Below, piece after piece: positions 7,826-15,672 of a DNA stretch of 64,000 nt (its first letter is position 1; each line of letters starts with the position of its first letter). Below the pieces are notes generated by a model. That model saw only the letters and a program-made list of their open reading frames with translations. It ran no database searches and was not told the origin of the DNA. The translations under genes were made by a program, and so were the position numbers. This stretch comes from Ruminococcus sp. AF31-8BH (GTDB lineage: Bacteria > Bacillota > Clostridia > Lachnospirales > Lachnospiraceae). The DNA lies in contig NZ_QTVN01000008.1 in assembly GCF_003460605.1 (NCBI RefSeq), forward strand, positions 1 through 64,000, given 5' to 3'.

Positions 7826-8251
7826 ATGAAGCATTTTTTTGATATGATGATGACTGTTATGGTTGGCTTTGTCACAGGAGTATTTTGTGGAAAAGGTAAT
7901 GCACTTCAGTTCGTAAAGGTACTTGTGAGCGGACAGGCTGCAGGCGCCCAGACTTGGTTAAGATCAGGATGCAGTGAAGGCCCCTGTAGTGTCCGTGAGA
8001 AATCAATTTCAGGAAAATTATTGCAGAAAATGACATCAGAAGAAATGCATGCGGCAGATGCGGAGAAAAGAAAAGTGACGGCCGCAGAAATGCGCGGAAA
8101 AAATAGCAATCGGATACGGGATGTTTTTTATAAAAGAAGCAACCGAATAAGGGATGTTTTTCATAAAAACAGCAACCGGATAAGAGATGTTTATTTCAAA
8201 AAAGGACTGCCGTATATGCGGCAGTCCGTGTGCAGAGGCAGTCCTTTGTGA
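7826..8251 (+). CDS. Small protein with three 11-residue NRIRDVF repeats; unknown
   Basis: The 141-residue frame starts at ATG 7826 behind a strong AAGGAGGA. A hydrophobic N-terminus (about 1-20, FFDMMMTVMVGFVTGVF) could be a signal or anchor segment. The middle has Cys residues in SGCSEGPCS. The C-terminal third has three tandem copies of S-N-R-I-R-D-V-[FY]-[YHF]-K-[RNK]; at DNA level they start at 8105, 8138 and 8171 with an exact 33-bp period. The last residues are encoded inside the terminator of the convergent gene. I do not recognise the family. A strong ribosome site and repeat structure favour a real gene, but the frame could also be fortuitous past the repeats. Confidence 0.5.
   Translation: MKHFFDMMMTVMVGFVTGVFCGKGNALQFVKVLVSGQAAGAQTWLRSGCSEGPCSVREKSISGKLLQKMTSEEMHAADAEKRKVTAAEMRGKNSNRIRDVFYKRSNRIRDVFHKNSNRIRDVYFKKGLPYMRQSVCRGSPL
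8105..8203 (+). repeat. Three tandem 33-bp repeats
   Basis: Units start with AGCAA(T/C)CG at 8105, 8138 and 8171 and share the core GGGATGTTTTT-like segment. They keep the reading frame of the overlapping small protein. Confidence 0.8.
8197..8227 (-). terminator. Terminator of the metallophosphoesterase gene
   Basis: Read on the minus strand, GGACTGCCG-CATATA-CGGCAGTCC forms a perfect 9-bp stem followed by TTTTTT. It lies inside the 3' end of the convergent small protein gene. A third partial copy of the arm (GGCAGTCC) is at 8237-8244. Confidence 0.85.
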
Positions 8252-8294
8252 GGAAAGCTATAAGGATTGCCTGAAAAATGTTTTGTAAACGGTG

Positions 8295-9485
8295 TTATTT
8301 CGTAAAATGAATGGTGATAGGACAGATCTCGCTGTCGGTTCCTACTCTCATGCTTGGTCCCCAGATTCCGGCCCCGGAAGTGACAATGTTGTGCATGCTT
8401 CCTTTCTGAAGGTAGCCACAGGAATTTTCCCAGAATAGATGGATAATGAGATTTCCGGGGAAAATCTGGCCGTCATGAGTGTGACCGCAAAGGTCCAGAT
8501 CCACACCGGCAGCAGCTGTTTCTGAAAGCTCTTTCGGCTGATGATCGATAAATATAATTGGTTTGCTCTGGTCCAGCGCTTGGGTAAGCTGGGCCGGAGT
8601 CTGACGGGAGCCTTCTACTTTTTCACAGCGGGAGGCGTCCCGGCGCCCAACTATGTAAAACTTGTTGTCAATCAGTACAGATTCGTCATCCAGCAGGTGA
8701 ATGCCTGCATCTGTAAGAAATTCTTCCATTCTTGGATCGTTGTAGCTGTCTTCTGTTCCATTAAAGGTAAATCCTGCAAGAATCGGCTCGTTGAGATCGT
8801 GATTTCCCCAGCAGGCGTACACCCCATATCTGGATTTGATCCCTTTTAAAATTTTCTTTAATTTATTCGGTTCAGAAATTGCATCGTATTCGTTGTCGAA
8901 AATATCTCCGGCAATACAGACGACATCAGGATTTTCGGCATTGATTTTTTTCACAATGCGTTTTGCCTGGGCGGTGCCCATGCTGTAGCCGAAATGAGTG
9001 TCTGCAAGAAGAACTACTTTCAGGGAATCCATGCCGTCCACTGATTTTTCCACAGTAACCTCATAAGGCGTGGTTTTCACATTGGCGACATGAAGAATTC
9101 CGTAAATGCTGACTGCAATGATCAGAACCGTGCAGATCAGTCCGGTGATCACAAAGGTGCTCCGCTGTCCGATAAAGGGCGCGTGGAAAACGTATTTCAG
9201 TATCAGGCGTCCGAAATCCACAACAGCGATTACAAGAAGAATGTAAATAAAAGTACCGAGAAAGTAATTTCCAATATGCTTCAAAATGCGGTGCAGGCTG
9301 AGCGGTTTTTTCACAAGAAAACCGGTGAGCAGTGCAGTGGCAAGTATAATATAAATTCCCACAAAGGAAACGCGGAATGCCATAGTCTGGAAAAGCCTGT
9401 GACATGCGCCCATCCAGCGTATCATCCAGCGGACCACATAAAAGTTGATCAGGATGTACACAGGTGCAAGAAGTATTGCTCCCAT
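8295..9485 (-). CDS. Membrane-anchored metallophosphoesterase (YkuE-like)
   Basis: The 396-residue product has about four N-terminal hydrophobic segments within the first 145 residues, then a calcineurin-like phosphoesterase domain. Metal-binding blocks are all present: LLADTHFG (D-x-H), AGDIFDNEYD, WGNHD and GHTHDGQIFPG. YkuE-type relatives are membrane-associated phosphoesterases, so an envelope substrate is plausible. ATG 9485 was preferred to an ATG 12 bp upstream because GGAGG lies 5 bp before it and inside the alternative frame. The gene is monocistronic and has its own terminator at 8197-8227. Confidence 0.87.
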   Translation of the reverse strand: MGAILLAPVYILINFYVVRWMIRWMGACHRLFQTMAFRVSFVGIYIILATALLTGFLVKKPLSLHRILKHIGNYFLGTFIYILLVIAVVDFGRLILKYVFHAPFIGQRSTFVITGLICTVLIIAVSIYGILHVANVKTTPYEVTVEKSVDGMDSLKVVLLADTHFGYSMGTAQAKRIVKKINAENPDVVCIAGDIFDNEYDAISEPNKLKKILKGIKSRYGVYACWGNHDLNEPILAGFTFNGTEDSYNDPRMEEFLTDAGIHLLDDESVLIDNKFYIVGRRDASRCEKVEGSRQTPAQLTQALDQSKPIIFIDHQPKELSETAAAGVDLDLCGHTHDGQIFPGNLIIHLFWENSCGYLQKGSMHNIVTSGAGIWGPSMRVGTDSEICPITIHFTK

Positions 9486-9644
9486 AGAAACCTCCATTAT
9501 TTATAAAATTCTGTAAAACAGGTTCAGTATACTACGGTTCATAAGTTTTTGCAATTGTGCATATAATAGGGAGAAAATGATAAGGACGAGTGTGCCGCAA
9601 GTTGCGCCTGGACGATACTGGGGAAAAGGCGGCACGGGGCTGGC

Positions 9645-10565
9645 ATGAGAAAGTGGTTTCGGAAGTTTTGTTCTTCGGGATTTTTCATTCCCCTTGTTCT
9701 GTTGATGCCTTATGTGTGTACGATTCTGTTAAACGGTGCGGATAAAGCACTTTTACTTTCTTCTCTGGATGAGGAGGTTATGGTTCCACTGCTGCTTATG
9801 GTGCAGCTGAAAGGGGATTATGAGGAGGAAGCGGTGAAGGCTCAGGCTGTGATCGCCAGGTCGAATTTGTACAGGCGGCTGGCAGCAGGGGAGCAGGCGG
9901 GGAAAATTATGGAAGAAGTAAGCGGGGAAGTTACCGGGAAAAATACGGACAGAAATAGCGGTGGAGAGTATTCGTTTATTCTGGATGGGACTCTGTCACC
10001 AGGACATTTGTCCCAAATCTGGGAGATGATGAAAAAGGCTGATACGCTGCAGGAAAATAAAAACGCGGCAGATGCAACTGCCGGGCAGGTGCTTACTTAT
10101 CAGGGAGAACTGAAGCTGGTGCCGTATCACCAGATCAGCAGCGGAATGACCAGGGATGGGGCGGAGGTTTTTCATAATGAAGAATATTCCTATTTGAAAT
10201 CTGTGGACAGCAGCCAGGACAAGGATGCTCCGGATTATGTAAACAGTACATATGTGTCAGCAAGTCAGCTTCCAGCCAGGCTTGTGATCAAAAAAAGGGA
10301 CAGCGCAGGCTATGTGACTGCTTTGACCGCAGACGGAAGCTGGCTGGAAGGAGAGAGCTTCCGGGAGGGAATGCATCTGGCTTCGGCGGATTTTTCCATG
10401 CAAAAAGTGGGAAATGCGGTGCGGTTTCTGTGCAAGGGAAAAGGACATGGGCTGGGTTTTTCCCAGTATGGGGGAAATGAGATGGCGAAGGAGGGCAGCA
10501 GCTGGGAGGAAATTCTGGAGGCTTATTTTCCGGAGATGGAGCTTCAAAATATAAATTCCGTGTAG
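9645..10565 (+). CDS. spoIID: SpoIID/LytB-domain protein, stage II sporulation
   Basis: The 306-residue protein has one N-terminal membrane helix (about 12-32) and a SpoIID domain: EEEAVKAQAVIARSNLYRR, VKAVDSSQ-like middle, and the terminal G-K-G-H-G-L-G-F-S-Q-Y-G motif. SpoIID is a lytic transglycosylase that cuts glycan strands during engulfment in the mother cell. Here it is directly followed (111 bp) by a SpoIIQ-like gene, the same order known in clostridia. The ATG has only a weak GGGG ribosome site. The protein lacks the usual long catalytic insertion visible in some homologues, but is near normal length. Confidence 0.85.
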   Translation: MRKWFRKFCSSGFFIPLVLLMPYVCTILLNGADKALLLSSLDEEVMVPLLLMVQLKGDYEEEAVKAQAVIARSNLYRRLAAGEQAGKIMEEVSGEVTGKNTDRNSGGEYSFILDGTLSPGHLSQIWEMMKKADTLQENKNAADATAGQVLTYQGELKLVPYHQISSGMTRDGAEVFHNEEYSYLKSVDSSQDKDAPDYVNSTYVSASQLPARLVIKKRDSAGYVTALTADGSWLEGESFREGMHLASADFSMQKVGNAVRFLCKGKGHGLGFSQYGGNEMAKEGSSWEEILEAYFPEMELQNINSV

Positions 10566-10676
10566 ATTTTTTACAAATCTGGCAGATAAAATGAATAAGC
10601 CTGTTTATTCTGGACACCCTATAAATACAGACGGTACAACAGCTGTGAACAGAATGTATGTAGAGGTGAAAAGAAT

Positions 10677-11480
10677 ATGAGGAAAAACAGAACAGCAAGA
10701 TTTATTTTTAATGGCGCGCTTCTGGCAGTGATGGCAGTTTTGGGCGTGACAGCTTATCAGGTGTCAAACAAACAGGAACATATTCAGGAGGTGCTTCCCC
10801 TGGAAAGTACACAGGAAAACGATACGGCGAATGGGGAAAGTTCCGCGGATTCCGGAACTTTGGCAGAGGCAGGAACCAGCCTGGTTGAGGCAGATATGGA
10901 CGAAATGTCTGATACAGGAATTTTGGATGAGGAAGCTGTAGTGAAGGAAGCTGCCAATGAGGTGGATAATGCGGCTGATCTTACAGGTGTTGAAAATTCT
11001 GCGGACATCGGAGAAAGTACCAGCGTGAATGCCCAGGTTTCCCTGAATCAGAGTCCGGAAATCAATTTTTCTGAGGATACATTGATGGAATGGCCAGTGA
11101 ACGGACATGTGATGATCGACTACAGCATGGATCAGAGCGTTTATTTTCCAACTCTTGACCAGTATAAATTAAGTCCTGCGATTTCCGTACAGGCAGTGGA
11201 AGGGGCACCTGTTGTGTCTGCCGTGAACGGCACTGTGTACTCCATTGAGAATGACGCTGAGACAGGAACTACCGTGACCATGGAGCTTGGAAACGGCTAT
11301 CAGGCAATTTACGGACAGTTGACAGATCTGGATGTGGCAGAAGGTGACTCGGTTGAAAAAGGAGAGATCATCGGCTATGTTGCAGCGCCTACCAAGTATT
11401 ACAGTGAGGAAGGCAGCAACCTGTATTTCGCAATGAAGAAGGACGGAGAGCCCATTGATCCGATCGCATATCTGCCGTAA
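10677..11480 (+). CDS. spoIIQ: SpoIIQ-like protein with degenerate M23/LytM domain
   Basis: The 267-residue protein has an N-terminal membrane helix (about 10-24), an acidic linker of about 110 residues and a C-terminal M23-type beta-sandwich (SAVNGTVYSIENDAETGTTV, GNGYQAIYGQL, VEKGEIIGYVA). Catalytic zinc ligands are not seen: no HxxxD at the start of the fold, and the usual HxH strand reads LYFAMKK. So it is expected to be structural, like the forespore SpoIIQ that docks with SpoIIIAH. Context after spoIID supports this name. AGAGGTG lies 9 bp before the ATG. Confidence 0.8.
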   Translation: MRKNRTARFIFNGALLAVMAVLGVTAYQVSNKQEHIQEVLPLESTQENDTANGESSADSGTLAEAGTSLVEADMDEMSDTGILDEEAVVKEAANEVDNAADLTGVENSADIGESTSVNAQVSLNQSPEINFSEDTLMEWPVNGHVMIDYSMDQSVYFPTLDQYKLSPAISVQAVEGAPVVSAVNGTVYSIENDAETGTTVTMELGNGYQAIYGQLTDLDVAEGDSVEKGEIIGYVAAPTKYYSEEGSNLYFAMKKDGEPIDPIAYLP

Positions 11481-11502
11481 GATGGGAGCTTAGGCTCTTG
11501 AT

Positions 11503-11534
11503 AGTAACCGCTTATGAATAACAAAGCGGTTACT
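11503..11534 (+). other. Perfect 11-bp hairpin downstream of spoIIQ
   Basis: AGTAACCGCTT and AAGCGGTTACT are perfectly complementary with a 10-nt loop. No T-run follows, so termination is doubtful. Confidence 0.55.
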
Positions 11535-11597
11535 GATCTCGGTGTGAGCAGTAACTCTTTGTATGCTATAAATTGTGTTTATAACAGGATGGCAGCA

Positions 11598-11676
11598 TTC
11601 ACAAAAGAGTAAAAACAACGTATAATAAAGCAGGTGGGAAAATTCGCAGTCGGTGTTGTGTCCTACCTGCTTTTTT
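11598..11676 (+). terminator. Terminator hairpin with promoter-like sequence just upstream
   Basis: AAGCAGGTGGGA pairs with TCCTACCTGCTT and runs into TTTTTT (11628-11676). Directly upstream TTCACA (11598-11603) and TATAAT (11621-11626) are 17 bp apart, so a transcript starting near 11632 would be only about 45 nt long. The hairpin most simply ends the spoIID-spoIIQ transcript; a tiny RNA is the alternative. Confidence 0.65.
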
Positions 11677-11799
11677 CCGGCTCCGCAGGGAAATGATGGG
11701 GCTTGTTGGTGAAATACTGTAGTTTGGACCGATTGCTTTTTATAAAGATAAGGGGTGCTGGCCGTTGGGAAAGACGAAGGCGGTGCTCCTTTACATAGA

Positions 11800-11892
11800 A
11801 TGAAATTGACGCTGCCAGAAGCCAGGAAATACTTATCAACTGGAAAAAACGTGGTAATGCTCTATAAAAGATTCGGGAATTGGAAAGGATAA
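11800..11892 (+). CDS. Possible 30-residue small protein before the GIY-YIG gene
   Basis: ATG 11800 opens a 30-codon frame beginning MKLTLPEARKYL and ending FGNWKG, with its stop 2 bp before the GIY-YIG start. The frame is also open upstream from GTG 11755. Amino-acid composition looks protein-like, but no clear ribosome site is present. It may be a remnant or a leader. Confidence 0.2.
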   Translation: MKLTLPEARKYLSTGKNVVMLYKRFGNWKG

Positions 11893-11894
11893 AA

Positions 11895-12137
11895 ATGAAT
11901 TATACTTATATTGTGCAGTGCGCGGACGGAACCCTTTATACCGGGTGGACAAACTGTCTGGAGAAGCGCCTGAAGGCGCACAACAGCGGGAAAAACGGAG
12001 CGAAATACACGAAGACGAAGCGGCCGGTGACCCTTGTGTATTATGAGGGATACGCGACGAAGGAGGAGGCGATGAGCCGGGAGTATGCCATTAAGCAGCT
12101 GACGCGGGCTAAGAAATTTGCGCTGATGGAATTTTGA
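11895..12137 (+). CDS. GIY-YIG nuclease-domain small protein (YhbQ-like)
   Basis: The 80-residue protein is a minimal GIY-YIG domain: YTYIVQCADGTLYTGWT gives the Y-I-V and Y-T-G motif, then RLKAHN with the catalytic Arg, and KTKRPVTLVYYEGY with the Glu. YhbQ/UPF0213 relatives cleave DNA in vitro; the cell role is poorly known. ATG 11895 was chosen because GGAAAGG lies 7 bp before it and the domain begins there. It stands alone, just upstream of a MITE-like element. Confidence 0.85.
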   Translation: MNYTYIVQCADGTLYTGWTNCLEKRLKAHNSGKNGAKYTKTKRPVTLVYYEGYATKEEAMSREYAIKQLTRAKKFALMEF

Positions 12138-12163
12138 GATGGCAGAGGGCAGCAGCCGTCTGA

Positions 12164-12385
12164 CTAGAGCGTGTTTGAAAAATCATTCCCGCAATCTGCA
12201 CGCCCCACTTTGCGGTATATTTAGTCCGAATTCAGTTGCCGTAGACAGAATGGGAAAAAATATTTCGACCTGTATACCTGATTTGCGGTATATTTTACCC
12301 GAATTCGGGCTCCAGCTACGAGTCCCTCATCCGGGTAAAATGTCTCACAAATTATTGCAGAAAGCCTTTTTCAAATATGTTTTAG
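12164..12385. mobile_element. 222-bp MITE-like element with 19-bp terminal inverted repeats
   Basis: The left end (12164-12182) and the reverse complement of the right end (12367-12385) agree at 15 of 19 positions, and all four differences are G versus A. Two internal direct repeats (12209-12233 and 12282-12306) match at 22 of 25. A 42-bp copy of the left end sits at 36701-36742 (40 of 42 identical, opposite orientation) and an internal piece recurs at 59551-59590. No transposase is encoded. It ends 10 bp after the hemolysin III stop codon. Confidence 0.7.
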
Positions 12386-12395
12386 GAAAAAGCCA

Positions 12396-13058
12396 TTACA
12401 CTGGCATATTTGCCACAAAGCAATACATCACAATAAAGTGGCAGGCACTTCCCAGCATAATAAATACATGGAAGATTTCATGTGATCCAAAGTTCTTGTG
12501 TCTGGCGTTGAAAATGGGGAGCTTCAGTGCGTAGATCACACCGCCGATGGTGTAGATAATACCGCCGGCAAGCAGCCATCCAAACCCAGCCTTGGGAAGT
12601 GCGTGAATAATTGGAACGAAGGCCAGAACACACAGCCAGCCCATGCCAATGTACAGCACGGAAGATACCCATTTGGGACATGTGACCCAAAATCCTTTGA
12701 ATACAATACCAAGGATTGCAGTTGCCCAAACAAGAGCGCAGAGTGCATAACCAATCTTGCCGTGAAGTACGATCAGGCACACTGGTGTGTAACTGCCTGC
12801 AATCATTACGAAGATCATCATGTGATCCAGCTTTTTCAGACGTCGGTTCACCTTGTCTGTAGAATCAACGGAGTGATAAAGTGTGCTGGCCGCGTAAAGC
12901 AGCATCATGGTAAGAATAAAAATGCTAAGTGCCAGAACATGAATGTGGTCGCTCCACACTGAGGAACGAATCAAAAGCGGCGCAGCTCCGGCAGCAGCCA
13001 GAAGAAAGGCAATACCGTGGGTAATCGCGCTTCCGGGATCTTTTAATTTGAATTTCAT
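12396..13058 (-). CDS. Hemolysin III family membrane protein (PAQR-like)
   Basis: The 220-residue protein has seven hydrophobic segments and the family motifs: DPGSAITHGIAF near the N-terminus, ASTLYHSVD after the second helix, DHMMIFVMIAGSYTP, and a late HEIFHVFIMLGSACH. The conserved Ser/His/Asp set suggests a metal-dependent membrane hydrolase, as for the wider PAQR/CREST group; the haemolysin name is historical. The ATG at 13058 has GGAGGTG upstream. Monocistronic. Confidence 0.88.
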   Translation of the reverse strand: MKFKLKDPGSAITHGIAFLLAAAGAAPLLIRSSVWSDHIHVLALSIFILTMMLLYAASTLYHSVDSTDKVNRRLKKLDHMMIFVMIAGSYTPVCLIVLHGKIGYALCALVWATAILGIVFKGFWVTCPKWVSSVLYIGMGWLCVLAFVPIIHALPKAGFGWLLAGGIIYTIGGVIYALKLPIFNARHKNFGSHEIFHVFIMLGSACHFIVMYCFVANMPV

Positions 13059-13333
13059 AAACAACACCTCCAGACAAATGGAAAACGAAAACTAATATAC
13101 GTAGTATTAAAAACTATGTCATCAAGTATGCAATAACTATACCATTTTTTTTCGAAAATGCAAGGGGTTTTAGAAAAGTTTTATAATAAAAGTTTTTGGG
13201 GTTTGGGGGCAGCCAGAAATTGTCTGGAAGACAAAAATAGATAGCACTTAAGTTTGCAGCATGGTATAATGAGTTTCAAGAAAGCAGCATATTTAAGAGA
13301 ATGCTGCGAAGAATTTGCAGGGGGTAACTAATT
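13059..13333. other. Divergent intergenic, no gene seen
   Basis: AT-rich 275-bp spacer between hemolysin III and the next hypothetical gene. GTTTGCAGCATGGTATAATG near 13252-13271 includes a TATAAT (13264-13269) that may serve the plus-strand gene. I see no RNA fold or coding frame. Confidence 0.4.
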
Positions 13334-13696
13334 GTGAAGGTAACAGAAGAGCTTTTACAGAAAGCTGATCAAATCCAGAATTTTTCAGATGGAATCATTA
13401 TGCCGGATGGAGATTACAGGCTGATCGAAGAGAATGGACATCTCCAGACCATGATGGCGCTTTTGCCATATCCGGAGAAAGAAATCTGGAAAATGATACC
13501 GGAGAATGACTCCGCACTATTCTGGATGATCGAGAGAACCGGATGCGTGCTTACAGATTACAATTCCACAGTAGGAATGGCCATGACGCCAGAACAGAAA
13601 GAGGTTTTTGACGCGCTGGTGAAGCATGGGATTATTTCTCCAGAGTATTTCGATATTACCAAACAGAGACAGAAGATGAGAGAGCAGGCGAAATAA
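13334..13696 (+). CDS. Hypothetical protein, 120 residues
   Basis: The start is GTG 13334 after GCAGGGGG. The protein is soluble, acidic and Met-rich, with a segment SDGIIMPDGDYRLIEENG near 17-34, a helical centre (ALLPYPEKEIWKMIP) and a basic C-terminal helix (KQRQKMREQAK). It has no signal or membrane segment. I do not recognise the family. It is monocistronic, with a TATAAT at 13264-13269 and a bidirectional terminator after it. Confidence 0.7.
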   Translation: MKVTEELLQKADQIQNFSDGIIMPDGDYRLIEENGHLQTMMALLPYPEKEIWKMIPENDSALFWMIERTGCVLTDYNSTVGMAMTPEQKEVFDALVKHGIISPEYFDITKQRQKMREQAK

Positions 13697-13705
13697 GAAA
13701 AAATA

Positions 13706-13761
13706 AAACTGCTGTACCGACTGGCATATAAAAAATATACCAGGGTGCAGCAGTTTTTTTG
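13706..13761. terminator. Bidirectional terminator
   Basis: AAACTGCTG and CAGCAGTTT form the outer stem, flanked by A-rich sequence on the left and T7 on the right, so it can end both the hypothetical gene (plus) and spoVT (minus). Confidence 0.8.
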
Positions 13762-13782
13762 TCTGAAAAAGTGTGTGAAGCG

Positions 13783-14331
13783 TTACTGCTCCATCTGCCG
13801 TCCAAGGAATCCGGCGGCGGTCTGGACCAGGAGTTTTACGTTGGTACCCATGATGTCTTTGTCGCCTTTTCCCATGAGGATGACACTGCCGATGGCGTCG
13901 CCTGCGGCAATGATGGGGTGGATGACCTGGGAACTGGAAACGTCAGGCTGTTCGTCCACTACGGGGATTTTGCCCCGGTCTTTGGTGTTCAAGCATTTGG
14001 ATTCCCTGTCGTTGATCACGCCTTCTAACTGGTGGCTGATCATTTTTCCGATAAATTCTTTGCTTCCCGGTCCGGCAGCAGCCACTACCTGGTCGTGGTC
14101 GGTAATGCAGGAAAGCATGCCGGTGGACTGGGAAAGGGATTCGGCGTATTCTTTTGCGAAAATGCTCAGCTCTCCGATTGGGGAGTACTTTTTCAAGATG
14201 ATTTCGCCTTCACGGTCGGTAAAGATTTCAAGGGGTGTGCCTTCTTTGATTCGCAGAGTCCGGCGGATTTCTTTGGGTATGACCACCCTGCCCAGGTCGT
14301 CAATTCTTCTTACAATTCCTGTCGCTTTCAT
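13783..14331 (-). CDS. spoVT: Stage V sporulation protein T
   Basis: The 182-residue protein begins with an AbrB-type swapped-hairpin DNA-binding domain (MKATGIVRRIDDLGRVVIPKE, about 1-50) and ends with a GAF-like domain (about 60-180). Length and domain order match SpoVT, the late forespore regulator that tunes sigma-G genes. GGAGG lies 9 bp before the ATG. Together with spoIID/spoIIQ it supports an endospore-former. Confidence 0.92.
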   Translation of the reverse strand: MKATGIVRRIDDLGRVVIPKEIRRTLRIKEGTPLEIFTDREGEIILKKYSPIGELSIFAKEYAESLSQSTGMLSCITDHDQVVAAAGPGSKEFIGKMISHQLEGVINDRESKCLNTKDRGKIPVVDEQPDVSSSQVIHPIIAAGDAIGSVILMGKGDKDIMGTNVKLLVQTAAGFLGRQMEQ

Positions 14332-14447
14332 TTATCTGTTCCTCCTGTATATTTCATCTGCTTCCATATTTTGTACTGTATGGATAGTATGTGAAAAATT
14401 GGGGGAATTATGCCTGACATTTAATGTTTTTTAGCGTTTCCAAAACA

Positions 14448-15029
14448 TTAAAATTTCCATTTTTCGAAACCGCTGGCGGATTTTGTTTTAACGGGAAAAT
14501 CCAGATATTCTTCCAGCGTCATTCCGGTAAGGGTCAGATATCCGGAAAGCTCCCGTGTGACGTAGCGGATATGCCAGGGCTCGTATGGAATTCCGGTAAT
14601 GTCTTCTTTGTTCTGGGGATAGCGGAGAATAAATCCGAAAAGAGATGCGTTGCGGGTAAGCCATTTGCCTTCTGGAGTTTGGGCAAATTCAGGAATCAGT
14701 TCCAGGCCAACGGCAGGACAGGAAACATCCAGTGCCAGTCCGCTCTGGTGCTCACTGGTGCCAGGCTGGGCAACATAGGGATTGCCTGTGTAAAGCTCCT
14801 GCTGGCGCTTATAAGAACGATATCCGGAGATTCCATAAAGGCATAATCCTTCTTTGCAAGCTGCATTTATAAGGCAAAGGGCAGCGTGAGCAGTCTTTTT
14901 TTCCAGAAGACGTTTCGGATCCCCGGGACGGGTATCGAATGGAATTCCAATATCAACAAGATTTTCGGGAACATAGTCGGGTGGAAGCGGGTGATTGCGG
15001 TTGATCAGGCGAGTATAAATATTCTGCAT
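14448..15029 (-). CDS. D,D-carboxypeptidase-type M15 peptidase (VanY-like)
   Basis: The 193-residue protein has the M15B zinc site: SEHQSGLALDVS gives H and D ligands, EPWHIRYV gives the E and H; GISGYRSYKRQQELY is the conserved substrate segment. VanY-type enzymes trim the terminal D-Ala from peptidoglycan stems. Unusually, no signal peptide or membrane helix is present, so the location is unclear. Its ribosome site (AAAGGGGGA) lies in the 3' arm of a terminator hairpin that ends the upstream niaR transcript (15031-15082). Confidence 0.82.
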   Translation of the reverse strand: MQNIYTRLINRNHPLPPDYVPENLVDIGIPFDTRPGDPKRLLEKKTAHAALCLINAACKEGLCLYGISGYRSYKRQQELYTGNPYVAQPGTSEHQSGLALDVSCPAVGLELIPEFAQTPEGKWLTRNASLFGFILRYPQNKEDITGIPYEPWHIRYVTRELSGYLTLTGMTLEEYLDFPVKTKSASGFEKWKF

Positions 15030-15030
15030 A

Positions 15031-15082
15031 AAAAAGTCCCCCTTTCTGCAACATCCTTTTATATGTATGCAGGAAAAGGGGG
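15031..15082 (-). terminator. Terminator after niaR that contains the vanY-like ribosome site
   Basis: Minus strand: CCCCCTTTTCCTGCA pairs with TGCAGAAAGGGGG, followed by ACTTTTTT and then the ATG of the M15 gene. The 3' arm is the purine-rich ribosome site of that gene, so readthrough mRNA would have a masked start. Confidence 0.75.
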
Positions 15083-15091
15083 AAATATTCT

Positions 15092-15640
15092 TTAGCCCTG
15101 TCCGCCCCAGAAATCTACGGGTTCGTAATCCTGCAGCTTGGCCAGGAAACCGCGCTGACGAAGTTCTTCCTGGATGGTGTCCAGGATCTCTTCACTTTCG
15201 GCGTCTATGGTGTGGTAGTGGTAGCCGGAGGTTACATTTTTCAGAAGGCTGGACTTGCCGGTGCTGATTTCTTCCATGTAGGCACGGATGTCACGGCGGG
15301 ATTTAATTCCCATGTCTGCTTTGAGGACGCCGTAGACCTTGTGATAGACAAACACATCACGGATCTGTCCGCCTGCATCTACAATGGCACTCAGTTCTTC
15401 TTCCACCTGGTCATCGGTGTGATACACCTTAAAAACTCTGGAATATTTCTTCTCTTCCTGAAGCAGATAACCCTTGTTTGTGGAAAAAATAGTGGCACCG
15501 TTGGCACGCAGGAGAGAAATGTCCTGTACAATAATCTGGCGGCTTACATGCAGCTCCTGTGACAAAGTGCCGCCGGAAACCGGACCAGTGCTGGAGGATA
15601 AGATATTTAAAAGCTGCTTTCTTCTTTCTTCACCCTTCAT
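15092..15640 (-). CDS. niaR: NiaR niacin-responsive repressor (HTH_11 + 3H domain)
   Basis: The 182-residue protein has an N-terminal HTH_11 winged helix (RRKQLLNILSSSTGPVSGGT, then SRQIIVQDISLLR) and a C-terminal 3H domain with the His residues in VYHKVYGVL, GYHYHTIDA. NiaR (YrxA) represses NAD synthesis and niacin uptake genes in the presence of niacin. It is 32 bp downstream of nadC on the same strand, so it sits in the operon it is expected to control. Expected target: the palindrome at 18053-18086. Confidence 0.9.
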   Translation of the reverse strand: MKGEERRKQLLNILSSSTGPVSGGTLSQELHVSRQIIVQDISLLRANGATIFSTNKGYLLQEEKKYSRVFKVYHTDDQVEEELSAIVDAGGQIRDVFVYHKVYGVLKADMGIKSRRDIRAYMEEISTGKSSLLKNVTSGYHYHTIDAESEEILDTIQEELRQRGFLAKLQDYEPVDFWGGQG

Positions 15641-15672
15641 AATTTCATCTCCTGTCTGCTTGTTATGCGAAG

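Noticed and set aside
8105..8203. CRISPR-like repeat
   Set aside because: Contiguous tandem units with no spacers, and they keep a reading frame.
12139..12534. 131-codon frame after the GIY-YIG gene
   Set aside because: It spans the MITE-like element and the antisense end of hemolysin III; no family resemblance.
13745..14434. 229-codon plus-strand frame over spoVT
   Set aside because: Antisense shadow of spoVT, which has a clear AbrB domain and ribosome site.
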